A stretch of 64,000 nt of DNA from Sphingomonas kyeonggiensis. Its GTDB lineage: Bacteria > Pseudomonadota > Alphaproteobacteria > Sphingomonadales > Sphingomonadaceae. Below are positions 39,585 to 49,301 of the stretch, piece by piece. Position numbers and translations under genes: made by a program. Each line of letters begins with the position of its first letter. Positions within the stretch are counted from its first letter, which is position 1. The notes under the pieces were generated by a model, which worked only from the letters and a program-made list of their open reading frames with translations, ran no database searches and had not been told where the DNA came from. The stretch is from NCBI RefSeq assembly GCF_014204495.1, contig NZ_JACHLN010000004.1:186001-250000 (forward strand). The letters are read 5' to 3'.

Positions 39585-42023
39585 ATGATGAACCTCGCCG
39601 AATATCGCCGCACCTCGACCCGGCTCGCCGATTTCCTGCCCTGGGCGGCGCTCGTCGCTCCTGGCGTCGTCCTCAACAAGGACGGCTCGTTCCAGCGCTC
39701 GGCGCGCTTTCGTGGTCCCGACCTCGATTCCGCCGTCCAGGCCGAGCTGGTCGCGGTCGCCGGTCGGCTGAACAGCGCCTTCCGCCGCCTCGGCAGCGGA
39801 TGGGCGATCTTCGTCGAAGCGCAGCGCCACGCCGTTGGCGCCTATCCCGCGAGCCGGTTTCCGGATGCTGCCTCCGCTCTGGTCGATGCCGAGCGCAAGG
39901 CGGACTTCGAGGAAGACGCGGCCCATTACGAGTCCAGCTACTTCATCACCTTCGCCTACCTGCCGCCCGCCGAGGACGCCGCCCGCGCCGAAAGCTGGCT
40001 CTACGAGGGCAAGGCCGATCGCGGCGTCGACGCGTGGGAGGCGCTGCGCGGTTTCGTCGACCGCACCGACCGCATCCTGCAGCTCGTCGAAGCCTTCATG
40101 CCGGAATGCGCCTGGCTCGATGATGTCGAGACACTGACCTATCTGCACTCGACCGTTTCGACCAAGCGCCACCGCGTCCGCGTGCCGGAAACGCCGATGT
40201 ATCTCGATGCGCTGGTCGCCGATCAGGCGCTCACCGGCGGGCTCGAACCCCGGCTCGGCGAGGCGCATCTGCGTATCCTGACCATCGTCGGCTTTCCCAC
40301 CGTCACGACGCCGGGTCTGCTCGACGAGCTGAACCGTCTCGCGTTCCCATATCGCTGGTCGACGCGGGCGATCCTGCTCGACAAGACCGACGCCACCAGG
40401 CTCGTCACGAAAATCCGGCGGCAGTGGTTCTCGAAGCGCAAGTCGATCGCCGCGATCCTCAAGGAGGTGATGACCAACGAGGCCTCGACACTGGTCGACA
40501 CCGACGCCGCCAACAAGGCCGCTGATGCGGATCTCGCGCTCCAAGAGCTGGGAGCGGATTTCGCCGGCCAGGCCTATGTCACCGCCACGATTGCCGTCTG
40601 GGACAACGATCCACGCATCGCGGCCGAAAAACTGCGGCTCGTCGAGAAGGTCATCCAGGGTCGCGATTTCACGGCGATGCCCGAGGGCATCAACGCGGCC
40701 GACGCCTGGCTCGGCTCGCTGCCCGGCCACGTCTACGCCAACGTCCGGCAGCCCCCAATCAGCACATTGAACCTTGCCCATATGATCCCGCTCTCGGCGG
40801 TGTGGGCGGGTCCGGAACGGGATGACCATCTCAGTGCGCCCCCCTTGCTGTTCGGCAAGACCGAGGGAAGCACCCCGTTCCGGTTTTCCATCCATGTCGG
40901 CGACGTCGGCCATACGCTCGTCGTCGGCCCCACCGGCGCCGGCAAGTCGGTGTTGCTCGCGCTCATGGCGCTGCAATTCCGCCGCTACGCCCGAGCACAG
41001 GTCTTCGCCTTCGATTTCGGCGGCTCGATTCGCGCTGCCGCCATCGCCATGGGCGGCGACTGGCATGATCTCGGCGGCGGACTGACCGAGGGCTCGGCCG
41101 ACAGCGTCTCGCTCCAGCCGCTCTCGCGGATCGACGAAACCGCCGAGCGCGCCTGGGCCGCCGACTGGATCATCGCGATTCTGGCGCGGGAAAGCGTCGC
41201 GATCACCCCGGACGTCAAGGAGCTGATCTGGACGGCGCTGACCTCGCTCGCCTCCGCGCCGATCGCCGAGCGCACGATCACCGGGCTCGCGGTGCTGCTC
41301 CAGTCGAACGACCTGAAGCAGGCGCTCAGACCCTATTGCGTCGGCGGGCCCTATGGCCGGCTGCTCGACGCCGAGAGCGAGCATCTCGGTGTCGCCACCG
41401 TACAGGCGTTCGAGACCGAGGGCCTCATCGGGACCGACGCCGCCCCGGCGGTGCTCGCCTATCTCTTTCATCGCATCGAGGACCGGCTGAACGGCGAGCC
41501 GACGCTTATCATCGTCGACGAAGGCTGGCTTGCCCTCGACGACGAGGGCTTCGCCGGCCAGCTCCGCGAGTGGCTGAAGACCCTCAGAAAGAAGAACGCC
41601 AGCGTCGTCTTCGCCACGCAGTCGCTCTCCGACATCGACGGTTCGGCGATTGCACCGGCCATTATCGAGAGCTGCCAGACCCGGCTGCTACTGCCGAACG
41701 AGCGCGCGATCGAGCCGCAGATCACCGCGATCTATCAGCGCTTCGGGCTCAATTCGCGGCAGATCGAGATCCTCGCGCGGGCGATGCCCAAGCGCGACTA
41801 CTACTGCCAGTCCCGCCGCGGCAACCGCCTCTTCGAGCTGGGCCTATCAGACGTCGCGCTGGCGCTCTGCGCAGCCTCGTCGAAGACCGACCAGGCCGCC
41901 ATCGACCGCATCGTCACCGAGCACGGCCGCGACGGCTTCCTCGCCGCCTGGCTGCGCCTGCGCGGCGCGTCCTGGGCGGTCGATCTCATTCCCGATCTCA
42001 CCAACCTGGAGAGCCTGCCATGA
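39585..42023 (+). CDS. trbE: Conjugal transfer ATPase TrbE
   Basis: An 812-residue VirB4-type ATPase. The N-terminal domain (about 1-300) binds membrane components. The C-terminal motor has Walker A GPTGAGKS at 448-455 and Walker B LIIVDEGWLALDDEGF, followed by RKKNASVVFATQSLSDI. It energises pilus biogenesis and substrate transfer. The length is typical for TrbE. The ATG at 39588 is an alternative start. Its stop overlaps the trbJ start (ATGA). Confidence 0.95.
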   Translation: MMNLAEYRRTSTRLADFLPWAALVAPGVVLNKDGSFQRSARFRGPDLDSAVQAELVAVAGRLNSAFRRLGSGWAIFVEAQRHAVGAYPASRFPDAASALVDAERKADFEEDAAHYESSYFITFAYLPPAEDAARAESWLYEGKADRGVDAWEALRGFVDRTDRILQLVEAFMPECAWLDDVETLTYLHSTVSTKRHRVRVPETPMYLDALVADQALTGGLEPRLGEAHLRILTIVGFPTVTTPGLLDELNRLAFPYRWSTRAILLDKTDATRLVTKIRRQWFSKRKSIAAILKEVMTNEASTLVDTDAANKAADADLALQELGADFAGQAYVTATIAVWDNDPRIAAEKLRLVEKVIQGRDFTAMPEGINAADAWLGSLPGHVYANVRQPPISTLNLAHMIPLSAVWAGPERDDHLSAPPLLFGKTEGSTPFRFSIHVGDVGHTLVVGPTGAGKSVLLALMALQFRRYARAQVFAFDFGGSIRAAAIAMGGDWHDLGGGLTEGSADSVSLQPLSRIDETAERAWAADWIIAILARESVAITPDVKELIWTALTSLASAPIAERTITGLAVLLQSNDLKQALRPYCVGGPYGRLLDAESEHLGVATVQAFETEGLIGTDAAPAVLAYLFHRIEDRLNGEPTLIIVDEGWLALDDEGFAGQLREWLKTLRKKNASVVFATQSLSDIDGSAIAPAIIESCQTRLLLPNERAIEPQITAIYQRFGLNSRQIEILARAMPKRDYYCQSRRGNRLFELGLSDVALALCAASSKTDQAAIDRIVTEHGRDGFLAAWLRLRGASWAVDLIPDLTNLESLP

Positions 42024-42784
42024 AACTGCGCATTCCCCGCGCGGCGATCGCCGCCGCCGTCCTCGCCATCCCGTTGTCCGCTTCCCCGGTGCTGATCGCC
42101 CCGGCCTCGGCGCAATGGATCGTCTATGACCCGACCAATTACGCGTCGAACGTGCTCCAGGCAGCCCGCGCGCTGGAGCAGATCAACAACCAGATCACCA
42201 GCCTCCAGAACCAGGCGCAGTCGCTGATCAATCAGGCGCGCAACCTCGCGAACCTGCCGTTCTCCTCGCTCCAGCAGCTCCAGCAGTCGGTCCAGCGGAC
42301 CCAGCAGCTCCTGCAGCAGGCACAGGGCATCGCCTACAACGTCCAGAACATCGACCAGGCGTTCCGCACGAACTACGGGGCCGGAAGCGCCCCGATGAGC
42401 GCGTCCGACCAGCAGCTCGTCGTCCAGGCGAAGGAACGCTGGAACAACACCGTCTCCGGCCTGCAGGACGCCATGCGCGTCCAGGCCGGCGTCGTGGGCA
42501 ACATCGACACCAACCGCACGCAGATGTCGGCGCTGGTCGGCCAAAGCCAGGGTGCCACCGGCGCGCTGCAGGCGACTCAGGCGGGCAACCAGCTTCTCGC
42601 GCTTCAGGCCCAGCAGCTCGCCGATCTTACCGCCGTCGTCTCGGCCAACGGCCGGTCCCAGGCGCTCGCCGAGGCCGAGCGCGCCGCCGCCGCCGAACAG
42701 GGCCGCGAGCAGCGCCGCCGTTTCCTGACGCCGGGCTCGGGCTACCAGCCCGGCAACGCGCAGATGTTCCAGAACGGCAACTGA
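42020..42784 (+). CDS. trbJ: TrbJ, VirB5-like minor pilus protein
   Basis: A 254-residue exported protein with a signal peptide ending near SAPASAQ (about residue 32). The mature part starts WIVYDPTNYASNVLQAARALEQINNQI, the usual P-type conjugative TrbJ beginning, and is helical and rich in Gln and Asn (coiled-coil). It probably caps the pilus tip or contacts the recipient. Confidence 0.92.
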   Translation: MKLRIPRAAIAAAVLAIPLSASPVLIAPASAQWIVYDPTNYASNVLQAARALEQINNQITSLQNQAQSLINQARNLANLPFSSLQQLQQSVQRTQQLLQQAQGIAYNVQNIDQAFRTNYGAGSAPMSASDQQLVVQAKERWNNTVSGLQDAMRVQAGVVGNIDTNRTQMSALVGQSQGATGALQATQAGNQLLALQAQQLADLTAVVSANGRSQALAEAERAAAAEQGREQRRRFLTPGSGYQPGNAQMFQNGN

Positions 42785-42794
42785 GGGCGCGACG

Positions 42795-43181
42795 ATGGAC
42801 GGAAAGATCCTCGCACGCATCGGCGCCATCTTCTTCGTGACCTTCGCCGTCACCGCCACCGCCATCGAACTCGCCCGCAAGGACGAGCCGTCGATCTACC
42901 GCAGCATCGCGGCGCCTGCGGAAGCGGCGGCCGATCCGCTCAAGGCAGAGCTGCGGCGCTGCCAGCGGCTCGGCGAGGCCGGCACGAGCGACAGCGGCTG
43001 CCTGCAGACCTGGGCCGAGAACCGCGACCGCTTCCTCGCCCCGTCGCAGCCCATCCAGCCGCAGCCGGCGCCGCAGGCGCCCGGTCCCCAGGGCACGCCG
43101 CTCAACCCACCGCAGCAGCGCGAGCCGGTCGTCGAGACGCCGGCGCCAGCCACCGACTCCCACACGAACGAGGCGCGCTGA
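42795..43181 (+). CDS. Putative entry exclusion protein TrbK-alt
   Basis: A 128-residue protein with one N-terminal transmembrane segment (RIGAIFFVTFAVTATAIELA). The motif KAELRRCQRLGEAGTSDSGCLQTWAENRDRFL, with two cysteines, is typical of TrbK-alt proteins. A Pro/Gln-rich tail completes it. It replaces RP4 TrbK, the exclusion lipoprotein, but lacks a lipobox. It lies between trbJ and trbL as in related ICEs. Entry exclusion is inferred. Confidence 0.85.
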   Translation: MDGKILARIGAIFFVTFAVTATAIELARKDEPSIYRSIAAPAEAAADPLKAELRRCQRLGEAGTSDSGCLQTWAENRDRFLAPSQPIQPQPAPQAPGPQGTPLNPPQQREPVVETPAPATDSHTNEAR

Positions 43182-43185
43182 CATC

Positions 43186-44529
43186 ATGGGCGGCACCGGC
43201 GTCATCGACCACTTCTTGGAAGTTTTCACCCGCTACATCGACGGCGGGTTCGGGCTTCTCTCCAGCGAAGTGGCATTCATCGCCACGACGTTGATCGTCA
43301 TCGACGTCACGCTCGCCGCCCTGTTTTGGAGCTGGGGCGCCGACGAAGATATCATGGCGCGCCTGGTGAAGAAGACGCTGTTCGTCGGCGTCTTCGCCTA
43401 CCTCATCGGCAACTGGAACAACCTGGCCCGCATCATCTTCGAGAGCTTTGCGGGCCTCGGCCTGAAAGCCTCCGGCACCGGCTTCACCGTCGCCGACATG
43501 ATGCGGCCCGGCCGCGTCGCTCAGACAGGGCTCGACGCCGGCAGGCCGCTGCTCGATTCCATATCCGATCTCATGGGTTACTGGAGTTTCTTTGAGAACT
43601 TCATTCAGATCGCGGTGATGCTGCTCGCCTGGGCGCTCGTGCTGCTGGCCTTTTTCATCCTCGCGATCCAGCTCTTCGTGACGCTGATCGAATTCAAGCT
43701 CACCACGCTGGCGGGCTTCGTGCTCATCCCGTTCGGGCTGTTCGGCAAGTCGGCGTTCATGGCTGAGCGCGTGCTCGGCAACGTCATTAGCTCCGGCATC
43801 AAGGTGCTCGTCCTCGGCGTCATCATCGGCATCGGGTCGAGCCTGTTTTCTGAATTCACCGCCGGCTTCGGCGGGGCGACGCCCACCATCGACCAGGCCA
43901 TGGCCATCGTGCTGGCGGCGCTGACGCTGCTCGGCCTCGGCATCTTCGGTCCGGGCATCGCCAACGGTCTCGTCTCTGGCGGACCCCAGCTCGGCGCGGG
44001 CGCCGCCATCGGAACCGGCCTTGCCGCGGGCGGCATGGTCGCCGCAGGCGCCGCGACGGTTGGAGCGGTCGCGTCCGGAGGAGCCGCGCTGGCAGGTGGC
44101 GCGGCCGCCGCCGCTCGCGGGGGCGCAGCTCTCGCGGGTGGCGCTTCGACTGCCTACAGCCTGGGCGCCGCAGGGCAGACGGGCGCCTCGGGCGTGGCCA
44201 GCGGCCTGGGCGGCGTCGCCCGGGCCGCCGGTTCCGCAGCGACATCGCCGCTCCGGCGCGCCGCCGAGAGCATGCGCTCCAGCTTCTCGGACGGCGCGAA
44301 GTCCGCCTTCGAGGCGACCGGCGGCTCCTCGACCATGGGCACCATCGGCGGCGGCTCCGAAGAGGCCGCGCCCGCCGCCGGCAACGCCAACACGCCGCCG
44401 GCCTGGGCCCAGCGCATGAAGCGCTCCCAGCAGATGAGCCACGCCGTCTCGACGACCGTCCATGCTGTGCGCAGCGGCGACAGCCATGGCGGCGGCTCTT
44501 CCATCAACCTCTCTGAAAGCGACCGCTGA
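43186..44529 (+). CDS. trbL: TrbL, polytopic channel protein
   Basis: A 447-residue VirB6-like inner-membrane protein with about six hydrophobic segments in residues 25-265 (LIEFKLTTLAGFVLIPFGLFGKSAF is a family hallmark). A long Gly/Ala-rich cytoplasmic or periplasmic tail follows (about 270-420). It forms the inner-membrane pore for DNA transfer. Its final base is the first base of the trbF start. Confidence 0.94.
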   Translation: MGGTGVIDHFLEVFTRYIDGGFGLLSSEVAFIATTLIVIDVTLAALFWSWGADEDIMARLVKKTLFVGVFAYLIGNWNNLARIIFESFAGLGLKASGTGFTVADMMRPGRVAQTGLDAGRPLLDSISDLMGYWSFFENFIQIAVMLLAWALVLLAFFILAIQLFVTLIEFKLTTLAGFVLIPFGLFGKSAFMAERVLGNVISSGIKVLVLGVIIGIGSSLFSEFTAGFGGATPTIDQAMAIVLAALTLLGLGIFGPGIANGLVSGGPQLGAGAAIGTGLAAGGMVAAGAATVGAVASGGAALAGGAAAAARGGAALAGGASTAYSLGAAGQTGASGVASGLGGVARAAGSAATSPLRRAAESMRSSFSDGAKSAFEATGGSSTMGTIGGGSEEAAPAAGNANTPPAWAQRMKRSQQMSHAVSTTVHAVRSGDSHGGGSSINLSESDR

Positions 44530-45212
44530 TGTTCCGACGACCCTCCACGCACTACGGAAAGGCTCCCGAGCCCGAGACCCCTTATCAACGCGCCGCCCAG
44601 GTCTGGGACGAGCGCATCGGCTCGGCCCGCGTCCAGGCGCGCAACTGGCGCTACATGGCCTTCGGCTCGCTGTTGCTCAGCGCTGGCTTCGCCGCTGCCC
44701 TGGTCTGGCAGTCCGCACGCGGAACCGTCGTGCCTTGGGTGGTGCAGACCGACCGGCTCGGCCAGGCACAGGCGATCGCGCCGGCGACCGCCGACTACCA
44801 GCCGACCGACCCGCAGATCGCCTTCCACCTGGCGCGCTTCATCGAGCAGGTTCGCTCGATCCCGGCCGACGCGATCATCGTCCGCCAGAACTGGCTGCGC
44901 GCCTATGACTTCACGACCGATCGCGGTGCGGCCGCGCTGAACGATTACGCGCGCTCGAACGATCCCTTCACCAAGGTCGGCCGCCAGCAGATCGCCGTCG
45001 ATGTTTCGAGCGTCATCCGCGCGTCGCCGGACAGCTTCCGCGTCGCCTGGACCGAGCGCCGGTATGAGAACGGCCAGCTCGCCGACACGACACGCTGGAC
45101 GGCGATCCTCACGATCTTCGTCCAGATACCCCGCCATGCCGATCGGCTGCGGGCCAATCCCTTGGGGATCTACGTCAACGCAATCTCATGGTCACGGGAG
45201 CTGGGGCAATGA
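44529..45212 (+). CDS. trbF: TrbF, VirB8-like assembly protein
   Basis: 227 residues, with an N-terminal cytosolic part (PETPYQRAAQVWDERIG), one transmembrane helix (about 40-60) and a periplasmic NTF2-like domain starting TVVPWVVQTDRLGQAQ. It is an inner-membrane scaffold linking channel parts. It is co-translated with trbL and overlaps trbG by 4 bases. Confidence 0.94.
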   Translation: MFRRPSTHYGKAPEPETPYQRAAQVWDERIGSARVQARNWRYMAFGSLLLSAGFAAALVWQSARGTVVPWVVQTDRLGQAQAIAPATADYQPTDPQIAFHLARFIEQVRSIPADAIIVRQNWLRAYDFTTDRGAAALNDYARSNDPFTKVGRQQIAVDVSSVIRASPDSFRVAWTERRYENGQLADTTRWTAILTIFVQIPRHADRLRANPLGIYVNAISWSRELGQ

Positions 45213-46237
45213 CAAAGCCGTATTTCCGTAAAGCCGGAAGGCCGGCTTTGCACATTCACACATTCGCGGCTCTGCTGCTCTCGGCGACGGCGCTGGCCGG
45301 CTGCGCCACCACGACGCCGCCGCCGGAAATCAGCTACGACGACGCTTCGGCCGCCGTGCAGACCGTTGATCCTCCCGCGCCGGTCCAGGTCGTCGAGCTG
45401 CCGCGACCGCTGCCGCTTCCCGGTCAGATGAAGCCGGTCGAGGAATCGCGCCGCGCGCCCGAGCCGGCCGATCCGACCGCCCGCGTCAATCAGGCCAATG
45501 CCGCCGCGCGTATCCAGCCGGTACGCGACGGCTTCATCAACTCGATGCAGGTTTATCCCTTCACGCAAGGCGCCCTCTATCAGGTCTACACCGCCGTCGG
45601 GCAGATCACCGACGTCGCGCTCCAACCCGGTGAGCAGCTCGTCGGCTCCGGACCCGTGGCCGCGGGCGATACGGTTCGTTGGATTATCGGCGACACGCAA
45701 AGCGGCGCCGGCGCGACGCTGCAGGTCCACATCCTGGTCAAGCCGACGCGCGCGGATCTCATGACCAACCTCGTCATCAACACCAATCTGCGCACCTACC
45801 ATATGGAGCTGCGCTCAACCGAACGGACCTATATGGCCTCCGTCTCCTGGCAGTATCCACAGGACCAGCTCATCGCGCTGCGCCGCCAGAACGCCGAGGC
45901 ACAGGCCACCCAGCCGGTCGCCACCGGCGTCGATCTCTCGCGGCTGAACTTCCGCTACGAAGTGACCGGCGACCGTGCGGCATGGCGGCCGCTGCGGGCC
46001 TATGACGACGGCCGGCAAGTTTTCATCGAGTTTCCGCGGGGCATCGGCCAGGGCGAGATGCCGCCGCTGTTCGTCGTCGGCCCGGAGGGCACGACGTCGG
46101 AGCTGGTCAACTATCGCGTCCGCAACAACTACATGATCGTCGACCGGCTGTTCGCCGCCGCCGAGCTGCGCTTCGGCTCGGGCGACAATCAGAAGCGTGT
46201 CCGGATCACCCGCACCGACGGGAGGCCAGCGTCGTGA
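45209..46237 (+). CDS. trbG: TrbG, VirB9-like outer-membrane channel lipoprotein
   Basis: 342 residues from the ATG at 45209. The N-terminal lipobox LAGC (around residue 31) marks a lipoprotein; a proline-rich linker and the VirB9 domain follow (from about 145, SGAGATLQVHILVKPTRADLMTNLVINTNLRTYHMEL). It forms the outer-membrane core complex with TrbI. It overlaps trbI by 4 bases. Confidence 0.94.
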   Translation: MTKPYFRKAGRPALHIHTFAALLLSATALAGCATTTPPPEISYDDASAAVQTVDPPAPVQVVELPRPLPLPGQMKPVEESRRAPEPADPTARVNQANAAARIQPVRDGFINSMQVYPFTQGALYQVYTAVGQITDVALQPGEQLVGSGPVAAGDTVRWIIGDTQSGAGATLQVHILVKPTRADLMTNLVINTNLRTYHMELRSTERTYMASVSWQYPQDQLIALRRQNAEAQATQPVATGVDLSRLNFRYEVTGDRAAWRPLRAYDDGRQVFIEFPRGIGQGEMPPLFVVGPEGTTSELVNYRVRNNYMIVDRLFAAAELRFGSGDNQKRVRITRTDGRPAS

Positions 46238-47445
46238 GCGAGGACCGAAACGAGGAAGGGGAAACGGCCGCGCCGCTGACCGGATCGGCGCCGGAGGCGG
46301 CCGCTCCGATGCGGCTGCGCGCCGATGCGCCGCGCGTGACACGACTGTCGCGCAAGGTGCTCGCCGGGCTCGGCCTGGTCGCCAGCCTCGGCATTGGCGG
46401 TGCGCTCGTTTATGCGCTCCAAACCCGCAACAGCGGCCGAGCGCCGGAGGAGCTTTATTCGACCGATAACCGCACCACGGCCGACGGCCTGCAGGGCCTG
46501 CCGCGCGACTATAGCGGCGTGCCGCAGCTCGGGCCGCCGCTGCCCGGCGACCTCGGCCGGCCGATCGTCAGCGCCCAGAACCGCGGCCAGCCCGTGCCCA
46601 ATCCCGGCGTCGCCCCGCCGCAGCCCGGACTCAGCGCCGAGGAGCAGCGCCGGCTCCAGGAGATAGAGACGGCGCGCACCAGCCGGCTGTTCGCGGCCTC
46701 CGAAGCGCGCAATGCCGCGCCGGCCACCGCGAACACGCCGAACCCGCCACTGCCCGACCTGACCAGCCTTGGGCTCGCGCCACCGGCCGCGACCCCGACG
46801 GCCCAGGAGCGGCAGCAGGCCTTCCTCAATACGCCGGTCGATCGGCGCACCGTCTCCGCCGATCGCGTCGCAGCACCTGCCTCGCCGAACATCCTTCAGG
46901 CGGGCGCCGTCATTTCGGCGGCGCTGATCACCGGCATCCGATCTGATCTTCCGGGCCAGATCACCGCCCAGGTCACCGAGAACATCTACGACAGTCCGAC
47001 GGGGCGCATCCTGCTCATTCCTCAGGGCACGCGCGTCATCGGCCAGTACGACAATAACGTCCAGTTCGGCCAAAGCCGTGTCCTCCTGGTCTGGAACCGG
47101 CTGATCTTCCCAAGCGGCCGCAGCATCGTGCTGGAACGGCAGCCCGGTGCCGACGCCGAGGGCTATGCCGGCCTGCAGGATGGAGTCGATTACCACTGGT
47201 GGGATCTCGCCAAGGCGGCCGGGCTCTCGACGCTTCTCAGCGTCGGCGCCGAGCTCGCTACGAACGACGATGATCGCCTCGTCCAGGCTATTCGCAACGG
47301 CGGTCAGGACACCATCAACGACGCCGGCCAACAGATCGTTCGCCGCCAGCTCAACATCGCGCCAACCTTGACGATCCGCCCGGGCTTCCCAGTCCGTGTG
47401 ATCGTCACCCGCGATTTGATACTCGAACCCTACGGAGCGCCATAA
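46234..47445 (+). CDS. trbI: TrbI, VirB10-like channel protein
   Basis: A 403-residue protein starting at GTG 46234. One transmembrane segment lies at about residues 47-64, followed by a proline-rich periplasmic stretch and the VirB10 domain (from about 215: ILQAGAVISAALITGIRSDLPGQITAQVTENIYDS, GRILLIPQGTRVIGQYD). It spans the envelope and senses ATP use by TrbB and TrbE. The last transfer protein of the operon, it overlaps the DUF2274 gene by one base. Confidence 0.95.
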   Translation: MSEDRNEEGETAAPLTGSAPEAAAPMRLRADAPRVTRLSRKVLAGLGLVASLGIGGALVYALQTRNSGRAPEELYSTDNRTTADGLQGLPRDYSGVPQLGPPLPGDLGRPIVSAQNRGQPVPNPGVAPPQPGLSAEEQRRLQEIETARTSRLFAASEARNAAPATANTPNPPLPDLTSLGLAPPAATPTAQERQQAFLNTPVDRRTVSADRVAAPASPNILQAGAVISAALITGIRSDLPGQITAQVTENIYDSPTGRILLIPQGTRVIGQYDNNVQFGQSRVLLVWNRLIFPSGRSIVLERQPGADAEGYAGLQDGVDYHWWDLAKAAGLSTLLSVGAELATNDDDRLVQAIRNGGQDTINDAGQQIVRRQLNIAPTLTIRPGFPVRVIVTRDLILEPYGAP

Positions 47446-47666
47446 TGGCGAAATTGAAGCTTGGTCCGCTCGTGGACGAAAAGTCGGTCAAGCTCACCGT
47501 GGAGCTTCCAGCGGCGCTGCATCGCGAATTGACGGCCTATGCGGAAATACTTGCGCGAGAACATGGCCGGTCCGCTGTCGAGCCTGCTCGTCTCATCGTC
47601 CCCATGCTCGAGCGGTTCATCAGCACCGACCGCGCCTTTGCCAAGGCGAAGCGGACCCGCACGTAG
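47445..47666 (+). CDS. DUF2274 domain protein
   Basis: A 73-residue protein (KLKLGPLVDEKSVKLTVELPAALHRELTAYAEILARE, then PMLERFISTDRAFAKAKR). DUF2274 is a short family found at the end of trb operons in this ICE type. The fold looks like a ribbon-helix-helix, so a regulatory role is possible. It starts in the trbI stop and is followed by a hairpin. Confidence 0.88.
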   Translation: MAKLKLGPLVDEKSVKLTVELPAALHRELTAYAEILAREHGRSAVEPARLIVPMLERFISTDRAFAKAKRTRT

Positions 47667-47668
47667 CC

Positions 47669-47692
47669 ACGCTCGAAAGACCGAGCGTCCTT
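47669..47692 (+). terminator. Hairpin terminator after the trb operon
   Basis: ACGCTCG (47669-47675) pairs with CGAGCGT (47682-47688) around AAAGAC, followed by CCTTC. It closes the operon before the convergent cargo genes. Confidence 0.55.
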
Positions 47693-47713
47693 CAAGCTCG
47701 CATATCAACGCGA

Positions 47714-48220
47714 TCAGAGGGCTTCCTCGCCGCGCAATTGTCGCAACGCCCGCGCCCAGTCCTCCAGATGATATGTGCGATGAACCTTGCCGTCGACGAT
47801 CTCGTGGATGTCGATGGTCATCAGTCTGAACGATCGGCCCGAGGGCGAAACGCCCATGAAGGGCACCGCCGGTGTTCCGATCGCTTCTCCGCGCACGATG
47901 ATCCTGTTGCCGGAGACCAAGACCTCCCGCATCACGAACCGGAAGTCTGGAACACGTTCGATGCGCGCGCTCCACCGTTCGATCGCTGTCTCGCGTGTCT
48001 CGCAGACATGCTCGGTGGCGCAGTTCTGCCAATCGGATGTCGTCGCCGCTTCAAGCCGACCTCGTACCAAATCCGGCGCCGAAGCGGTCAGCGCATCGTA
48101 GATTGGCTGGACCAAAATGCGAGCCGACTCTGCGGAGAGCGCTGCTTGCGCGATGGCGGCCACGGGCGCGGACGATGCCGAAGTCATGTTCATAGGTATC
48201 GTATCCATCGCGTGCGTCAT
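47714..48220 (-). CDS. SnoaL-like ester cyclase family protein
   Basis: 168 residues of the NTF2/SnoaL fold: LVQPIYDALTASAPDLVRGRLEAATTSDWQNCA, then RVPDFRFVMREVLVSGNRIIVRGEAIGTP and IDIHEIVDGKVHRTYHLEDWA. The family includes polyketide ester cyclases and small hydrolases. The N-terminal 25 residues look like an extension or exported part, so the start could be at the inner Met (residue 10). It sits downstream of the amidohydrolase and LysR genes, all on the minus strand. Confidence 0.82.
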   Translation of the reverse strand: MTHAMDTIPMNMTSASSAPVAAIAQAALSAESARILVQPIYDALTASAPDLVRGRLEAATTSDWQNCATEHVCETRETAIERWSARIERVPDFRFVMREVLVSGNRIIVRGEAIGTPAVPFMGVSPSGRSFRLMTIDIHEIVDGKVHRTYHLEDWARALRQLRGEEAL

Positions 48221-48287
48221 CCTTTCCGTCCTCCGTTCGACAATCGCGGCCGCGCGACCTGCCTTCCACGGTAGCGAGATGGCTCGT

Positions 48288-49301
48288 TTACGCGCCGGCT
48301 GAGGACGATCGCGCCCTGGCTTTCAGGTCGTCCCAGTTCGCATGCGCGATCATCACCTTCTCAGCGTCCGACAGCGCGGCGCTCTCGACGAAATCCCGCG
48401 CTCCGCGGCCGGGCGCGATCTGGTACGGGTAGTCCGTCGAAAACATGATGCGCTCGACGCCGATCGTCTCGATCGACCACCGCAGATAGGTGGGACTAAG
48501 CATTCCGCTCGGCGTGACATAGAAGTTTTGCCGGACGTATTCTGAGACGGACCTCTTCAGATTCGGCGCGAACTTCGACATCACGTCGATGCGCTCCAGA
48601 TAGAAGAGCATTGTCTCGCCCCAGTGCCCCAAGATGATTTGCAGGTCGGGGAATCGGTCAAACAGGCCTGAAAGGATCAGGCGCACCGCCTCAACGCCGG
48701 TTTCGTAGTGCCATCCCCAACCGAGCGTCGCGAAAGCGACGTCCGTCGTGTCGCCAAATCCCGAGTAATAGCTTTGCCGCACGGCCGCCACCGGGATCTG
48801 CGGATGAAGATACAGGGGCACCCGTAGCCGGGCGGCGGTCTCGAAGATCGGCAGCATCGAAGGATCGTCCAGATGGCGCTCACCAGTGCGCCCCATGAGC
48901 ATGGCGCCCCTGAGACCGAGCACCGAGACCGCGCGCTCCAGTTCGAGCGCCGCTGCGATTGGATCGGGTGTGGGGAGCGTCGCGAAGCCCTCGAACCGAT
49001 CAGGTCGGCGCTCAATCGTCCGCGCCATGAGGTCGTTGGCCTGCCGCGCGATCGCGACCGCCTCGACGGCGTCGAGGTTCTGGACGCCAGGCGTGTTCAA
49101 GGAGAGGACCTGCACGTCGACGCCGCTCTCGTCCATCTGTCGAAGGCGCGCCTCTCCAAGATCTTTGAGGCGATTCTCCAGGACGGGAGTATTGAAGCGA
49201 TCAAAGCTCTCGTCCCGGGAGGAACCTGTGCATCGCGTCCAGGCGAGCCGGACTTCTTCCGTTATGAAATGTTCTTCCAGTGCGACAATTTTCATGACCA
49301 T
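48288..49301 (-). CDS. Amidohydrolase, gamma-resorcylate decarboxylase-like
   Basis: A 337-residue amidohydrolase-2 (ACMSD) family protein. KIVALEEHFIT gives the E-x-H metal site, YLHPQIPVAA another His, ILGHWGETMLFYLERID the third and FSTDYPYQIAP the catalytic Asp. These motifs match 2,6- and 2,3-dihydroxybenzoate decarboxylases. It probably decarboxylates or hydrates an aromatic acid. It overlaps the LysR gene end by 10 bases, so the two are one operon. Confidence 0.85.
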   Translation of the reverse strand: MVMKIVALEEHFITEEVRLAWTRCTGSSRDESFDRFNTPVLENRLKDLGEARLRQMDESGVDVQVLSLNTPGVQNLDAVEAVAIARQANDLMARTIERRPDRFEGFATLPTPDPIAAALELERAVSVLGLRGAMLMGRTGERHLDDPSMLPIFETAARLRVPLYLHPQIPVAAVRQSYYSGFGDTTDVAFATLGWGWHYETGVEAVRLILSGLFDRFPDLQIILGHWGETMLFYLERIDVMSKFAPNLKRSVSEYVRQNFYVTPSGMLSPTYLRWSIETIGVERIMFSTDYPYQIAPGRGARDFVESAALSDAEKVMIAHANWDDLKARARSSSAGA